From positions 13,647-77,646 of the forward strand of contig JBBQAM010000013.1 in the NCBI GenBank assembly GCA_038316335.1: 64,000 bases of DNA, given 5' to 3'. The translations under genes and the position numbers were made by a program. The notes under the pieces are model-generated. The model had not been told where the DNA came from and did no database searches. It worked only from the letters and a program-made list of their open reading frames with translations. Shown piece by piece: positions 50,581 through 58,812 of the stretch. The DNA is from JALHST01 sp038316335. Its GTDB lineage: Bacteria > Bacteroidota > Bacteroidia > Flavobacteriales > Flavobacteriaceae. Each line of letters opens with the position of its first letter. Positions within the stretch are counted from its first letter, which is position 1.

Positions 50581-53115
50581 ATGCGCCGTATTCAGGTAAT
50601 TTGTGCCTTCTTATTACTAATTACCCAACTTTCTAGTGGCCAAGCTCCAAAAAAAGAAACCTCTTCAGACCTATTTCATTCATTACAAAAATTAAACTTT
50701 TTAGGTACCGCCTTATACATAGCGGCGCACCCTGACGATGAGAACACACGTCTGATATCTTATTTGTCAAACGATGTGCATGCCAGAACAGGCTATCTAT
50801 CGCTCACCCGAGGTGATGGGGGACAGAATATGATCGGTCCCGAACTTCGTGAGTTGTTAGGGGTGTTGCGTACCGAAGAATTGCTTGCTGCACGGCGTAT
50901 CGATGGCGGGGAACAATTCTTTACAAGGGCAAACGATTTTGGCTATTCAAAAAATCCGGACGAGACCCTTAAAATTTGGGATAAAAAAGAAGTTTTGGGC
51001 GATGTGGTGTGGGCCATTCGCAATTTTAAGCCTGATATTATTATAAATCGATTCGACCATCGGAGTCCCGGCACTACGCATGGCCACCACACGTCTTCCG
51101 CTATGTTGAGCGTAGAAGCTTTTGATTTGGCCAATGATGCGGCCAGCTATCCCGAACAATTGGGCCTTACGCAGGTTTGGCAACCCAAACGCCTCTATTT
51201 CAATACTTCGTGGTGGTTCTATGGGAGCCAGGAGAAATTTGATCAAGCCGATAAGTCAAAAATGCAGCATCTTGATACGGGGGTGTATTTTCCGTTAATG
51301 GGCGTATCTAATAACGAAATCGCCTCTTTGGCCAGCAGCCAACATTTGTCACAGGGATTCGGGAGAATGGCCACTCGCGGCACCGAAAACGAGTATCTAG
51401 AATTGTTAAAAGGCACAATGCCAAAAGATTCGACCAATATCTTCGAAGGGATCGATACTTCCTGGTCTCGAGTCGAGGGTGGAAAAGCCGTGGGTGAAAT
51501 TTTATATGCCGTTGAAAAGAACTTCGACTTTAATAATCCCTCAAAACACATTCCAGAATTGGTCAAGGCATATGAATTACTTCAAAAAGTAGCCGACCCA
51601 TATTGGAAATCGGTTAAATCGGAGGAACTAAAAAAATTGATTTTGGCATCGGCAGGTCTCTTTATCGAGGCCTCTAGTGAAAATGCCTACTCAAATCCAG
51701 GAGAACAAGTGAAGGTGAGCATCGAGGCCTTGAACAGAAGTAACAATAACATTATACTGAAATCGGTAGGAATCACTCCGACCCAGACAGTACTAAAAAC
51801 TGGGCTTCCACTCAAAAACAACGAGAAGCAGGATTTGGAACTTCTTTTCGAGGTACCAGAAAATACAGGGTACACGAGTCCGTATTGGTTAAATAAAAAG
51901 GGCACCCTGGGAACCTATCGCGTCGATGACCAGAAATTAATTGGAAAACCTGAAACCCCTAGGGCCTTTTTCGCCCATTTTGAGTTGGATTTTAACGGAT
52001 ATGAAATAGGTTTCGACCAACCCGTCGTCTACCATTTTGCCAAACCAGACAAAGGGGAACTGTATGAACCCTTTGAGATTCTGCCAGAGGCTACCGCAAG
52101 TTTTAAGGACCCAGTCCTTATTTTTGCCGATGACAGCCCCAAGGATATCGCAATTAATATTACGGCACAGAAAGATAGTATTCAAGGGGAAATTCAACTT
52201 TCTATTACAAAAGGATGGCGGCTCGACCAAGAAATAAAACCGTTTGAAATCGCTAAAAAAGGAGATCAAAAAACGGTGGTCTTTAAAATTTGGCCTCCTG
52301 AAGGAGAAAATGAAAGTTACATTTCACCCATCTTAAAATTACACGGGAAGGAATTTACACAAGAATCGGTGACCATTGCCTATGAGCACATCCCGACCCA
52401 GACAGTGCTCAGACCATCGGAGTCAAAGGTCGTTCGTCTTAACATCCAGAAGGCCGGTAATGACATTGGTTATATTGTTGGTGCGGGCGACGAGGTACCA
52501 CAAAGCTTGGAACAGATCGGATATACGGTACATATCATAGACCCTAATTCGATCGGTCAAGGTAGCTTAGATAAATATGATGCAGTAGTGGTCGGAATAC
52601 GTGCTTATAACATTATCGATGCCTTACAATTTAAGCAGCCGTTTCTGCTTGATTATGTTAAGAATGGCGGAAATTTAATCCTGCAATACAATACGGCGGG
52701 TCGATGGTCGGAGCAATTTGAAAATATTGCTCCTTACCCCCTGGTTATTTCCAGAGACCGGGTAACCGATGAAAATTCGGAAGTCGAAATCGTTGCCAAA
52801 AACCATTCCCTTGTAAATTTTCCGAATAAAATAACCCCGCCAGATTTTGAAGGTTGGGTTCAGGAACGTGGACTTTATTATCCCAATAAATGGGATCCAA
52901 AATTCACCTCCATCTTATCAATGAAAGATCCCGGGGAAACAGCCACTGAAGGAAGCCTTTTGGTAGCACCCTATGGCAAAGGGAATTACATTTATACTGG
53001 GCTAAGTTTTTTTAGGGAGTTGCCCGCAGGAGTTCCCGGTGCTTATAAGCTGTTTGCCAATATGTTATCGATCGGAAAGGAAAAAGTAGAATCAAAAAAC
53101 AATATCAAGGGATGA
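50581..53115 (+). CDS. Exported PIG-L family deacetylase with C-terminal ThuA-like region
   Basis: An 844-residue exported protein with a signal peptide (about 1-20, ending SSGQA). The PIG-L/LmbE zinc deacetylase domain follows: YIAAHPDDEN near 46-55, LSLTRGDGGQN near 74-84 and a further histidine cluster in SPGTTHGHHTS near 161-171. The middle is beta-rich, and the last third (GYIVGAGDEVPQSLEQIGY to LPAGVPGAYKLFANML) resembles a ThuA-like glutamine-amidotransferase fold. Such proteins are thought to deacetylate N-acetylated sugars outside the cytoplasm. The next two genes encode a small membrane protein and a sodium symporter, overlapping or 1 nt apart, so the released product may be imported by the latter. 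Confidence 0.85.
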   Translation: MRRIQVICAFLLLITQLSSGQAPKKETSSDLFHSLQKLNFLGTALYIAAHPDDENTRLISYLSNDVHARTGYLSLTRGDGGQNMIGPELRELLGVLRTEELLAARRIDGGEQFFTRANDFGYSKNPDETLKIWDKKEVLGDVVWAIRNFKPDIIINRFDHRSPGTTHGHHTSSAMLSVEAFDLANDAASYPEQLGLTQVWQPKRLYFNTSWWFYGSQEKFDQADKSKMQHLDTGVYFPLMGVSNNEIASLASSQHLSQGFGRMATRGTENEYLELLKGTMPKDSTNIFEGIDTSWSRVEGGKAVGEILYAVEKNFDFNNPSKHIPELVKAYELLQKVADPYWKSVKSEELKKLILASAGLFIEASSENAYSNPGEQVKVSIEALNRSNNNIILKSVGITPTQTVLKTGLPLKNNEKQDLELLFEVPENTGYTSPYWLNKKGTLGTYRVDDQKLIGKPETPRAFFAHFELDFNGYEIGFDQPVVYHFAKPDKGELYEPFEILPEATASFKDPVLIFADDSPKDIAINITAQKDSIQGEIQLSITKGWRLDQEIKPFEIAKKGDQKTVVFKIWPPEGENESYISPILKLHGKEFTQESVTIAYEHIPTQTVLRPSESKVVRLNIQKAGNDIGYIVGAGDEVPQSLEQIGYTVHIIDPNSIGQGSLDKYDAVVVGIRAYNIIDALQFKQPFLLDYVKNGGNLILQYNTAGRWSEQFENIAPYPLVISRDRVTDENSEVEIVAKNHSLVNFPNKITPPDFEGWVQERGLYYPNKWDPKFTSILSMKDPGETATEGSLLVAPYGKGNYIYTGLSFFRELPAGVPGAYKLFANMLSIGKEKVESKNNIKG

Positions 53116-53219
53116 ACGGATTGGATAAAATAGTCTGGAAAAAGGAATATTCTACTGTGTTGATTCTAAACATTATTTATGTTTTGATCTTTTATTATCT
53201 AATGACCGCATATACATGA
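53112..53219 (+). CDS. 35-residue single-pass membrane protein, likely symporter partner
   Basis: A short gene that automatic annotation would probably miss. It begins MNGLDKIVWKKEYSTV and then has one hydrophobic helix, roughly residues 16-32 (VLILNIIYVLIFYYLM), ending TAYT. Its ATG overlaps the stop of the PIG-L gene (ATGA at 53112-53115) and its own stop is followed 1 nt later by the start of the sodium:solute symporter. Such tight packing on both sides argues that it is translated. Small accessory subunits of SSS transporters are known (YhdT with PanF, DUF4212 proteins). A similar role here is inference. Confidence 0.7.
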   Translation: MNGLDKIVWKKEYSTVLILNIIYVLIFYYLMTAYT

Positions 53220-53220
53220 T

Positions 53221-54954
53221 ATGGGAGCACTAGATTGGTTTATTCTTGCAGGCACATTATTATTTATAGTTGTATATGGTGTTATACGTACTCGCGGTAG
53301 CAAGGATGTTAGCGACTACGTTCTAGGAGGTAATGAAGCAAAATGGTGGACCATTGGCCTTTCGGTGATGGCGACACAGGCCAGCGCGATTACGTTTTTA
53401 TCAACACCTGGACAAGCTTTCCATGATGGAATGGGCTTTGTGCAATTCTATTTTGGACTCCCCTTGGCGATGATCATTATCTGTTTGGTCTTCGTACCTA
53501 TATATTATAGACTTAATGTCTACACAGCCTATGAATTTCTGGAAAACCGATTTGATTTAAAGACGCGATCCCTTACGGCCATACTTTTTCTGATGCAGCG
53601 CGGGCTGGCCGCCGGAATCACGATTTTTGCACCTTCGATTATTCTCTCGGCCGTTCTTGGGTGGGATCTTCGTCTTTTGAATATTTTAATTGGGTCTTTG
53701 GTAATCGTTTATACGGTTTCTGGAGGTACCAAAGCGGTGAGTGTGACGCAAAAACAGCAGATGTTCATCATCATGATGGGGATGTTCATTACCTTCTTTT
53801 TTATCCTGGGCTATCTTCCTGAGGATATCACATTTGCAAAAGCCTTAAAAATAGCGGGTGCTAGCGACAAGCTCAATATCCTTGATTTTAGTATGAATAC
53901 AACCAGTAGGTATACCTTTTGGAGTGGTATTACTGGGGGACTATTTTTAGCTATGGCCTATTTTGGTACGGATCAAAGTCAGGTACAGCGTTACTTGACC
54001 GGAAAATCGGTTCGTGAAAGTCAATTGGGATTGGTTTTTAATGGGATTTTTAAAATCCCGATGCAGTTTTTCATCTTGTTGGTAGGCGTGATGGTATTCG
54101 TATTCTATCAATACAATCCTTCGCCGTTGAATTTTAATCCTTCGGCGACCCAAAAGGTACTCAATTCAGGCTATGCCGATGACTATCATGCATTGGAGGA
54201 TGCGCAAAAGCAATTAGAAGCCCAAAAGAAAATGGCCCAAGATCGATTTTCCGCGGCGTTGGAATTGAAGGAATATGTCGCGGTCGAAGACGCCAAATTA
54301 CAGATAATAGCCATTAACAAAAAAGATAGTACCAATCGGGTCTTGGCAAAATCGATTATTGAAAAAGCCGATAGCAGTGCCGAAACCAATGACAAAGACT
54401 ATGTGTTTATTCATTTTATCCTGCACAATTTACCCAAAGGACTTATCGGACTTTTGTTGGCCGTCATCTTGTCGGCAGCCATGTCGTCGACGGCCTCTGA
54501 ATTGAATGCCCTGGGTACGGTAACGGCCATCGATCTTTACAAACGCAATAAAAAGGGTACCTTCTCCCCAAAACATTATGTAAACGCTTCAAAAGTGTTT
54601 ACGTTTTTATGGGGAATAATCGCTATTTCAATCGCCTGTGTTGCCAATTTGTTCGATAATCTGATCCAATTGGTAAATATTATAGGATCCATATTTTATG
54701 GCAACGTCCTGGGCATATTCCTATTGGCCTTCTTTTTTAAGTTTATCAAAGGGAATGCTGTATTCTTTGCTGCGATCTTGACCCAGATCTTAGTGTGCAT
54801 CATCTATTACAACTATATTCACATTTATCCTTCTGGTCAGGAAAAATTAGGGTATTTATGGCTGAATTTCATAGGTTGCGGCCTCGTCATAATTATGTCC
54901 TTTATTTTGGAAGGTTTTGACAGATTGCTTAAAAACCCGCCAATCAGAACCTAA
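53221..54954 (+). CDS. Sodium:solute symporter (SSS family) with long charged insert
   Basis: A 577-residue transporter with about 13 membrane segments in the LeuT fold. The N-terminal GALDWFILAGTLLFIVVYGV, the segment GGNEAKWWTIGLSVMATQAS near 37-56 and LLLAVILSAAMSSTASELNA near 411-430 are SSS signatures that line the sodium and substrate sites. Between two helices, about residues 300-388 form a hydrophilic Lys/Glu/Ala-rich insert with coiled-coil character, which is not part of the core fold. Co-transcription with the exported deacetylase suggests uptake of a sugar or amino-sugar product, sialic-acid-like or otherwise. The specificity is not visible. Confidence 0.9.
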   Translation: MGALDWFILAGTLLFIVVYGVIRTRGSKDVSDYVLGGNEAKWWTIGLSVMATQASAITFLSTPGQAFHDGMGFVQFYFGLPLAMIIICLVFVPIYYRLNVYTAYEFLENRFDLKTRSLTAILFLMQRGLAAGITIFAPSIILSAVLGWDLRLLNILIGSLVIVYTVSGGTKAVSVTQKQQMFIIMMGMFITFFFILGYLPEDITFAKALKIAGASDKLNILDFSMNTTSRYTFWSGITGGLFLAMAYFGTDQSQVQRYLTGKSVRESQLGLVFNGIFKIPMQFFILLVGVMVFVFYQYNPSPLNFNPSATQKVLNSGYADDYHALEDAQKQLEAQKKMAQDRFSAALELKEYVAVEDAKLQIIAINKKDSTNRVLAKSIIEKADSSAETNDKDYVFIHFILHNLPKGLIGLLLAVILSAAMSSTASELNALGTVTAIDLYKRNKKGTFSPKHYVNASKVFTFLWGIIAISIACVANLFDNLIQLVNIIGSIFYGNVLGIFLLAFFFKFIKGNAVFFAAILTQILVCIIYYNYIHIYPSGQEKLGYLWLNFIGCGLVIIMSFILEGFDRLLKNPPIRT

Positions 54955-55192
54955 AGTCCCTTAGTATCAAACTACATAGCCCTGAACCACCTTGTACCGT
55001 CTTCGCAGTTAGATTGACTGACCTTTCTATATAGATAGTCTAGTAGCTACATGGAAGTCTCTGGGAAACGAGACATAAATAAAGCAATGTTTTTAATCGT
55101 ACTGCAATCACCAAGATACCGAATTGATGCCGACGGCAGGCCTAGGAAATAGGGCTGCTCAAATGTTCTGGCGTTCCATTGTCCACAAAAAA

Positions 55193-55218
55193 GCCCCGAA
55201 TATCCAAATACCCGGGGC
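55193..55218 (-). terminator. Terminator of the DUF2911 gene
   Basis: An 11-bp stem, 55193-55203 with 55208-55218 (including two G-U pairs in minus-strand RNA), has a 4-nt loop and is followed on the minus strand by six T. It lies 24 nt after the stop codon. Confidence 0.88.
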
Positions 55219-55242
55219 CTTATTTAATTTGTCGATTTAGGG

Positions 55243-56088
55243 CTACATGCCACCCCACTCTTTTAATGAGTCAGTATTTAACTTGATATAATCATCATTT
55301 TTTGCCTCTTTTGAAGCTGCCAACGATTTCTTCGCCACCTCGATCGCCGCCTTTTTATCACCTGCCTTAGCATAGACCAATGATTGCTGACGAAGTTGCC
55401 AAAAGGCTGGGTTTTCGGTCATAGCCATCGCCTTGTCCATCCAAACCTTGGCCTTATTGATGTCCTTGCCCGAATTCATATAATAAACCGCTGCGGCATA
55501 ATAATCATCAGCGGATGGCCCGTTTAACGCCTGCTCAATATTTGCGGTTACTGCTGCATCCGTAGGAACAGAAAACTTCACTCCAACATAGACCTTTTCC
55601 CACAACATGCCCAAAGTAGCCCCGTTGTCATTTAAATCATCGATTGTAATCGTAAACGTCTCGACGTTCATCTCCATTGCATAAATCGGTACGGTCACTT
55701 TTGCCGCAACCTTACTCTCATCCCATTCACCAGGTACTCCACCTCCTTGGGTGTCGGTATAAAAATAAACCTCCCAAGAGGTAGCACTTGGTTTTGTGAA
55801 AATAGCATAGGTACCAGCCTTTAAGAGGGTACCATCAATGGTAACATCGTTACTAAAAGATACCGTTGTGCGTGCATTTGCACCTGTACGCCAAATTTGA
55901 CCATAAGGTACAAGGTCGCCAAAAATCGTTCTTCCGCGCATCGATGGTCGTGAATAGGCTACCGTAACATCGGTTAAACCCACCTTTTGAGTCAAAGTAG
56001 ATGACGGACTTGGCGGTGGAGTTTCAATCTGTGCCTGCACAATTGTGGTTGCAAACGCTGCACAGAGTACTAGTAATAACTTCTTCAT
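55243..56088 (-). CDS. Exported DUF2911 protein with TPR-like tail
   Basis: A 281-residue exported protein. The start at 56088 gives the signal peptide MKKLLLVLCAAFATTIVQAQ; a longer frame to 56139 adds residues before it. The DUF2911 domain (about 25-180) shows VTVAYSRPSMRGR, LVPYGQIWRTGANA and AGTYAIFTKPS. The remaining part (about 190-281) forms helical pairs resembling tetratricopeptide repeats (YYAAAVYYMNSGKDINKAK). DUF2911 has no known activity; it is widespread in Bacteroidota and often secreted. A -7 element lies at 56112-56119 and a strong terminator follows. Confidence 0.85.
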   Translation of the reverse strand: MKKLLLVLCAAFATTIVQAQIETPPPSPSSTLTQKVGLTDVTVAYSRPSMRGRTIFGDLVPYGQIWRTGANARTTVSFSNDVTIDGTLLKAGTYAIFTKPSATSWEVYFYTDTQGGGVPGEWDESKVAAKVTVPIYAMEMNVETFTITIDDLNDNGATLGMLWEKVYVGVKFSVPTDAAVTANIEQALNGPSADDYYAAAVYYMNSGKDINKAKVWMDKAMAMTENPAFWQLRQQSLVYAKAGDKKAAIEVAKKSLAASKEAKNDDYIKLNTDSLKEWGGM

Positions 56089-56111
56089 AGTATTTTGTTT
56101 TTCAGTTTTCA

Positions 56112-56119
56112 CAAAATTA
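56112..56119 (-). promoter_or_regulatory. -7 element of the DUF2911 gene
   Basis: TAATTTTG on the minus strand, 23 nt before the ATG at 56088. No good TTTG lies at the expected upstream distance. Confidence 0.45.
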
Positions 56120-56417
56120 TGGATAAAGCCGCGCGCCATTTGTTAATAAAATCTTAAATAACAAGGGATTGGTCAACCCCAATTGTAGCCTTTTCAGAAC
56201 GAATTTGCCGCGCTCTATAGTGACATCATTTTGATACCTACCAACGATAAACCTTGCTGCTTTCATCATTTCTTGGTTACAGCTCGTAATTAGTACCGAT
56301 TCAACTAAAATCCTATTTGGTTTCTCGGCGACCTCAAAGCGGGCATAATAGCTACGATTGCAGGTATCTACATTGCCAAAAGAAGGAAGAATTGGTTTTG
56401 TCTTTAAGAATGTTCAT
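56117..56417 (-). pseudogene. Possible remnant of a small gene with one frameshift
   Basis: On the minus strand an ATG at 56417 opens a short frame (MNILKDKTNSSFF) that soon stops, while a second frame is open from there to a TAA at 56117-56119. Removing one T from the TTTT run near 56377-56382 joins the two into 99 residues, with stretches such as RYQNDVTIERGKFVLKRLQL and LGLTNPLLFKILL. The combined product looks protein-like, but I recognise no family, and the two downstream ATGs alone would give only about 50 residues. It may be a decayed gene or chance. Confidence 0.3.
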
Positions 56418-56449
56418 TTCAAGTGTTCTATTTGACTAGGCATCGCCAA

Positions 56450-57346
56450 TTAGTTGCCTGCTGGTGCTGGTTGTAATCTTCCTTTTAAGTCGACCTTAAA
56501 GGAGAACAACCTGTTTTCTGAAGTGATCGACGGGCTTTTCCTGCTAAAATATTCAGAGGAAAAGAAATAATGATCTGCCGAAACATAGGTAATCCCCTCG
56601 GCTTGAACGAATCCCATTTCCAAATCGGTACGGATGATTCCACCAGCAAAAATCGCGTCTGGACTAGGATTTTCTACCCGAACCAAAAAAGGAATCAAGT
56701 AGCGGGAATACCCTATGAGATAAAGCAATTTTGTTGCCTTATTATAACTGGCACCCGTAATCCTTCCCATATTTGAAATACTATCCAATTTTTTTGCAAC
56801 ATAGGTTCCGGGAAGCTTTGGGATACTGTACGCGACCGTCCCATTACTTTGCCATTGTTTGGTCAAAATAACCAATTTGTCATCGATTGCAATTAGGGAC
56901 TCGGCATCCCAGTCGCTATTGCCGTTCTTTTTTGTAAAATCGATCTGGCCCTCATACTTGAATGCTATTTTTTCAGCCATTACCGTCTCAGACCGATTGT
57001 AAGCCGTTTTGCGAATGCGATACACTGCCAAATTTTGCCGTGTACCCTTATTATTTCCAAAATCGCCCACATATATAAATTGCTCGTCTTGGTCTATATC
57101 TTCCCAATCCCTATTTTCTGCATTGATTATGGTGACCCTGCGAACAATCTGAAGGGTTAGGGTATCTATTTCAAATAATTGGGCAGAATTGCCAGAATCA
57201 TTATGGCTGATAAGGTGGCCGTTATAAAATATCAGTCCTGACGATTCGGACAAATCCTTTGGCAATTTTCCATTTATTTTGACGCCTTGCGACCAAATAC
57301 AGGACGATACTAATAAAAGCAACCAAGTTAGTATCTGATTTTTCAT
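56450..57346 (-). CDS. Exported protein of unknown function, probable beta-propeller
   Basis: A 298-residue exported protein with a signal peptide (about 1-19, ending CIWSQ). The mature part has repeated beta segments with DWEDIDQDEQFIYVGDFGNN near 80-99, NSDWDAESLIAIDDKLVILT near 141-160 and FVQAEGITYVSADHYFFSSE near 246-265. These Asp/Glu-bearing blade-like repeats suggest a propeller such as those of the SdiA-regulated/esterase-like phytase group. No catalytic motif is identified. It stands between the possible remnant at 56117-56417 and the photolyase operon control region, on the minus strand. Confidence 0.65.
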   Translation of the reverse strand: MKNQILTWLLLLVSSCIWSQGVKINGKLPKDLSESSGLIFYNGHLISHNDSGNSAQLFEIDTLTLQIVRRVTIINAENRDWEDIDQDEQFIYVGDFGNNKGTRQNLAVYRIRKTAYNRSETVMAEKIAFKYEGQIDFTKKNGNSDWDAESLIAIDDKLVILTKQWQSNGTVAYSIPKLPGTYVAKKLDSISNMGRITGASYNKATKLLYLIGYSRYLIPFLVRVENPSPDAIFAGGIIRTDLEMGFVQAEGITYVSADHYFFSSEYFSRKSPSITSENRLFSFKVDLKGRLQPAPAGN

Positions 57347-57488
57347 AAAGGAAATTTATCGAAATTACAAAATTGACGGTCTTTCTGGAAAATAAAGGGA
57401 CGAAGGTAACCAAATCCCCTTCGAATGCACCGCCCTAGTTAAATCCCCCAAGCTGCGAATTGGGACAGTAACATGCGTTTTATGTATT

Positions 57489-57535
57489 GTTTAACTTATT
57501 TAATTTTATGTTAAACATTATTACCTTTAATTTTG
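57489..57535 (+). promoter_or_regulatory. Operator-like inverted repeat and -7 element of the SRPBCC-SDR-photolyase operon
   Basis: GTTTAAC at 57489-57495 and GTTAAAC at 57510-57516 form a perfect 7-bp inverted repeat with a start-to-start distance of 21 bp, preceded by ATT. TAATTTTG (57528-57535) follows as -7 element, 13 nt before the ATG at 57549. The repeat matches the one before the fasciclin gene (17220-17247) in both sequence and spacing. Confidence 0.6.
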
Positions 57536-57548
57536 ATAAATACTTTTT

Positions 57549-58046
57549 ATGAAGCTCTACCAACTCAGTTCAAAACAATCGCTGCCCATCTCCCCAATGG
57601 AGGCATGGGAATTTCTTTCGAATCCTTCAAATCTAAAGGTAATCACCCCATCGAATATGGGATTTCATATTCTATCGGGAGACGACCGAAAACTATATGC
57701 AGGCCAAATAATTCACTATACGGTATCCCCTTTTCCAGGCTATACGACCCGATGGGTGACTGAAATCACCCATGCTCAAACTGGCGAATACTTTGTTGAT
57801 GAACAACGGTTCGGACCGTATTCCCTTTGGCACCATAAACACTTCATACGCCCCATATCAGGCGGTGTGGTCATGGAGGACCTTGTTGACTTCAAGCTGC
57901 CCTTTGGTATTCTTGGACAACTGGCCTATGGACTCTTTATCAAACGCCAATTATTAGCAATATTCAGATATCGTGAACAAAAGCTTTTAGAATTGTTCGG
58001 TTGCATGCCAGATGCATCCAACGAATTACAATTAAAATCTATTTAA
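57549..58046 (+). CDS. SRPBCC-fold ligand-binding protein
   Basis: A 165-residue soluble protein of the START/SRPBCC superfamily. It shows the opening strand and helix KQSLPISPMEAWEFLSNPSN near 9-28, then LKVITPSNMGF, and further GQIIHYTVSPFPGYTTRWVT near 53-72 and DLVDFKLPFGILGQL near 111-125. The long C-terminal helix ends the fold. Such proteins bind hydrophobic ligands. It is the first gene of an operon with an SDR protein (1 bp later) and a photolyase. This trio recurs in Bacteroidota, where it is usually linked to light or oxidative stress. Confidence 0.85.
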   Translation: MKLYQLSSKQSLPISPMEAWEFLSNPSNLKVITPSNMGFHILSGDDRKLYAGQIIHYTVSPFPGYTTRWVTEITHAQTGEYFVDEQRFGPYSLWHHKHFIRPISGGVVMEDLVDFKLPFGILGQLAYGLFIKRQLLAIFRYREQKLLELFGCMPDASNELQLKSI

Positions 58047-58047
58047 A

Positions 58048-58740
58048 ATGAAAAAAAATATCGTAATGATCGGGGGCTCTCACGGAATTGGCCTTCAAAT
58101 TGCGGAACAGTTAATGGCCGATTATGAAGTTTACGTGGCGTCGCGTACATTGGGCGCCTTAGAAGGCATGAACGTTCATCATCTTATGCTTGATGCACTT
58201 ACCGACTCCTTTGACGCCAACGACTTTCCTAGTACAATCGATGGATTAATATATTGCCCAGGGAGCATCAATCTGAAGCCCCTTAAAATGCTATCACTCG
58301 AAACGTTTAAGGCGGACATGCAATTGAATTTTTTCAGTTTGGTGCAAGTGGTCAAGGAGCTAGTTCCGAAAATGGCGAAAGGTAGCAGTATGGTCTTCTT
58401 TAGCACCGTGGCGGTCAGGACGGGCATGCCCTTTCATACGAGTATTGCCGCTGCGAAAGGGGCTATCGAAGGTTTTGCAAGGTCGCTGGCCGCCGAATAC
58501 GCACCGAATATTCGGGTTAACGTCATCGCTCCCTCCCTAGTAGATACTCCATTGGCCAACAGATTATTGAGTTCTGAAAGCAAACGGGAGTTAATGGCGC
58601 AGCGCCATCCTTTAAAAAGAGTCGGTGAACCCGTTGATATTGCAAACTTGGCGGTATTTTTGGTAAGCGATAAGAGCAGTTGGATGACCGGCCAGGTCAT
58701 TACGGTAGATGGAGGTATTGGTAGTATGAATATTGGATGA
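58048..58740 (+). CDS. SDR family oxidoreductase lacking the usual catalytic tyrosine
   Basis: A 230-residue short-chain dehydrogenase/reductase. The cofactor motif VMIGGSHGIGLQIAEQL is at about 5-21 and the C-terminal SWMTGQVITVDGGIGSMN is normal. The active-site serine is in FFSTVAVR near 113-120 and the lysine near 137 in HTSIAAAKGAIEG. Four residues before that lysine, where YxxxK enzymes have Tyr, there is Ile; a His lies three residues further upstream. I believe related proteins next to photolyases share this change. Either the chemistry differs or the protein does not catalyse a redox reaction. It is 1 bp after the SRPBCC gene. Confidence 0.85.
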   Translation: MKKNIVMIGGSHGIGLQIAEQLMADYEVYVASRTLGALEGMNVHHLMLDALTDSFDANDFPSTIDGLIYCPGSINLKPLKMLSLETFKADMQLNFFSLVQVVKELVPKMAKGSSMVFFSTVAVRTGMPFHTSIAAAKGAIEGFARSLAAEYAPNIRVNVIAPSLVDTPLANRLLSSESKRELMAQRHPLKRVGEPVDIANLAVFLVSDKSSWMTGQVITVDGGIGSMNIG

Positions 58741-58812
58741 TCCCCGGGGAACTATATCATATGAAATCGATACTGCGGTATCTAGGAGTCTTAATAAAGT
58801 GCACTACGGAAA

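Noticed and set aside
39131..53115. The two PIG-L proteins (bshB1 and the 844-residue one) as paralogues in the same pathway
   Set aside because: They share only the zinc motif; one is short and cytoplasmic like BshB1, the other exported, far longer and co-transcribed with a transporter.
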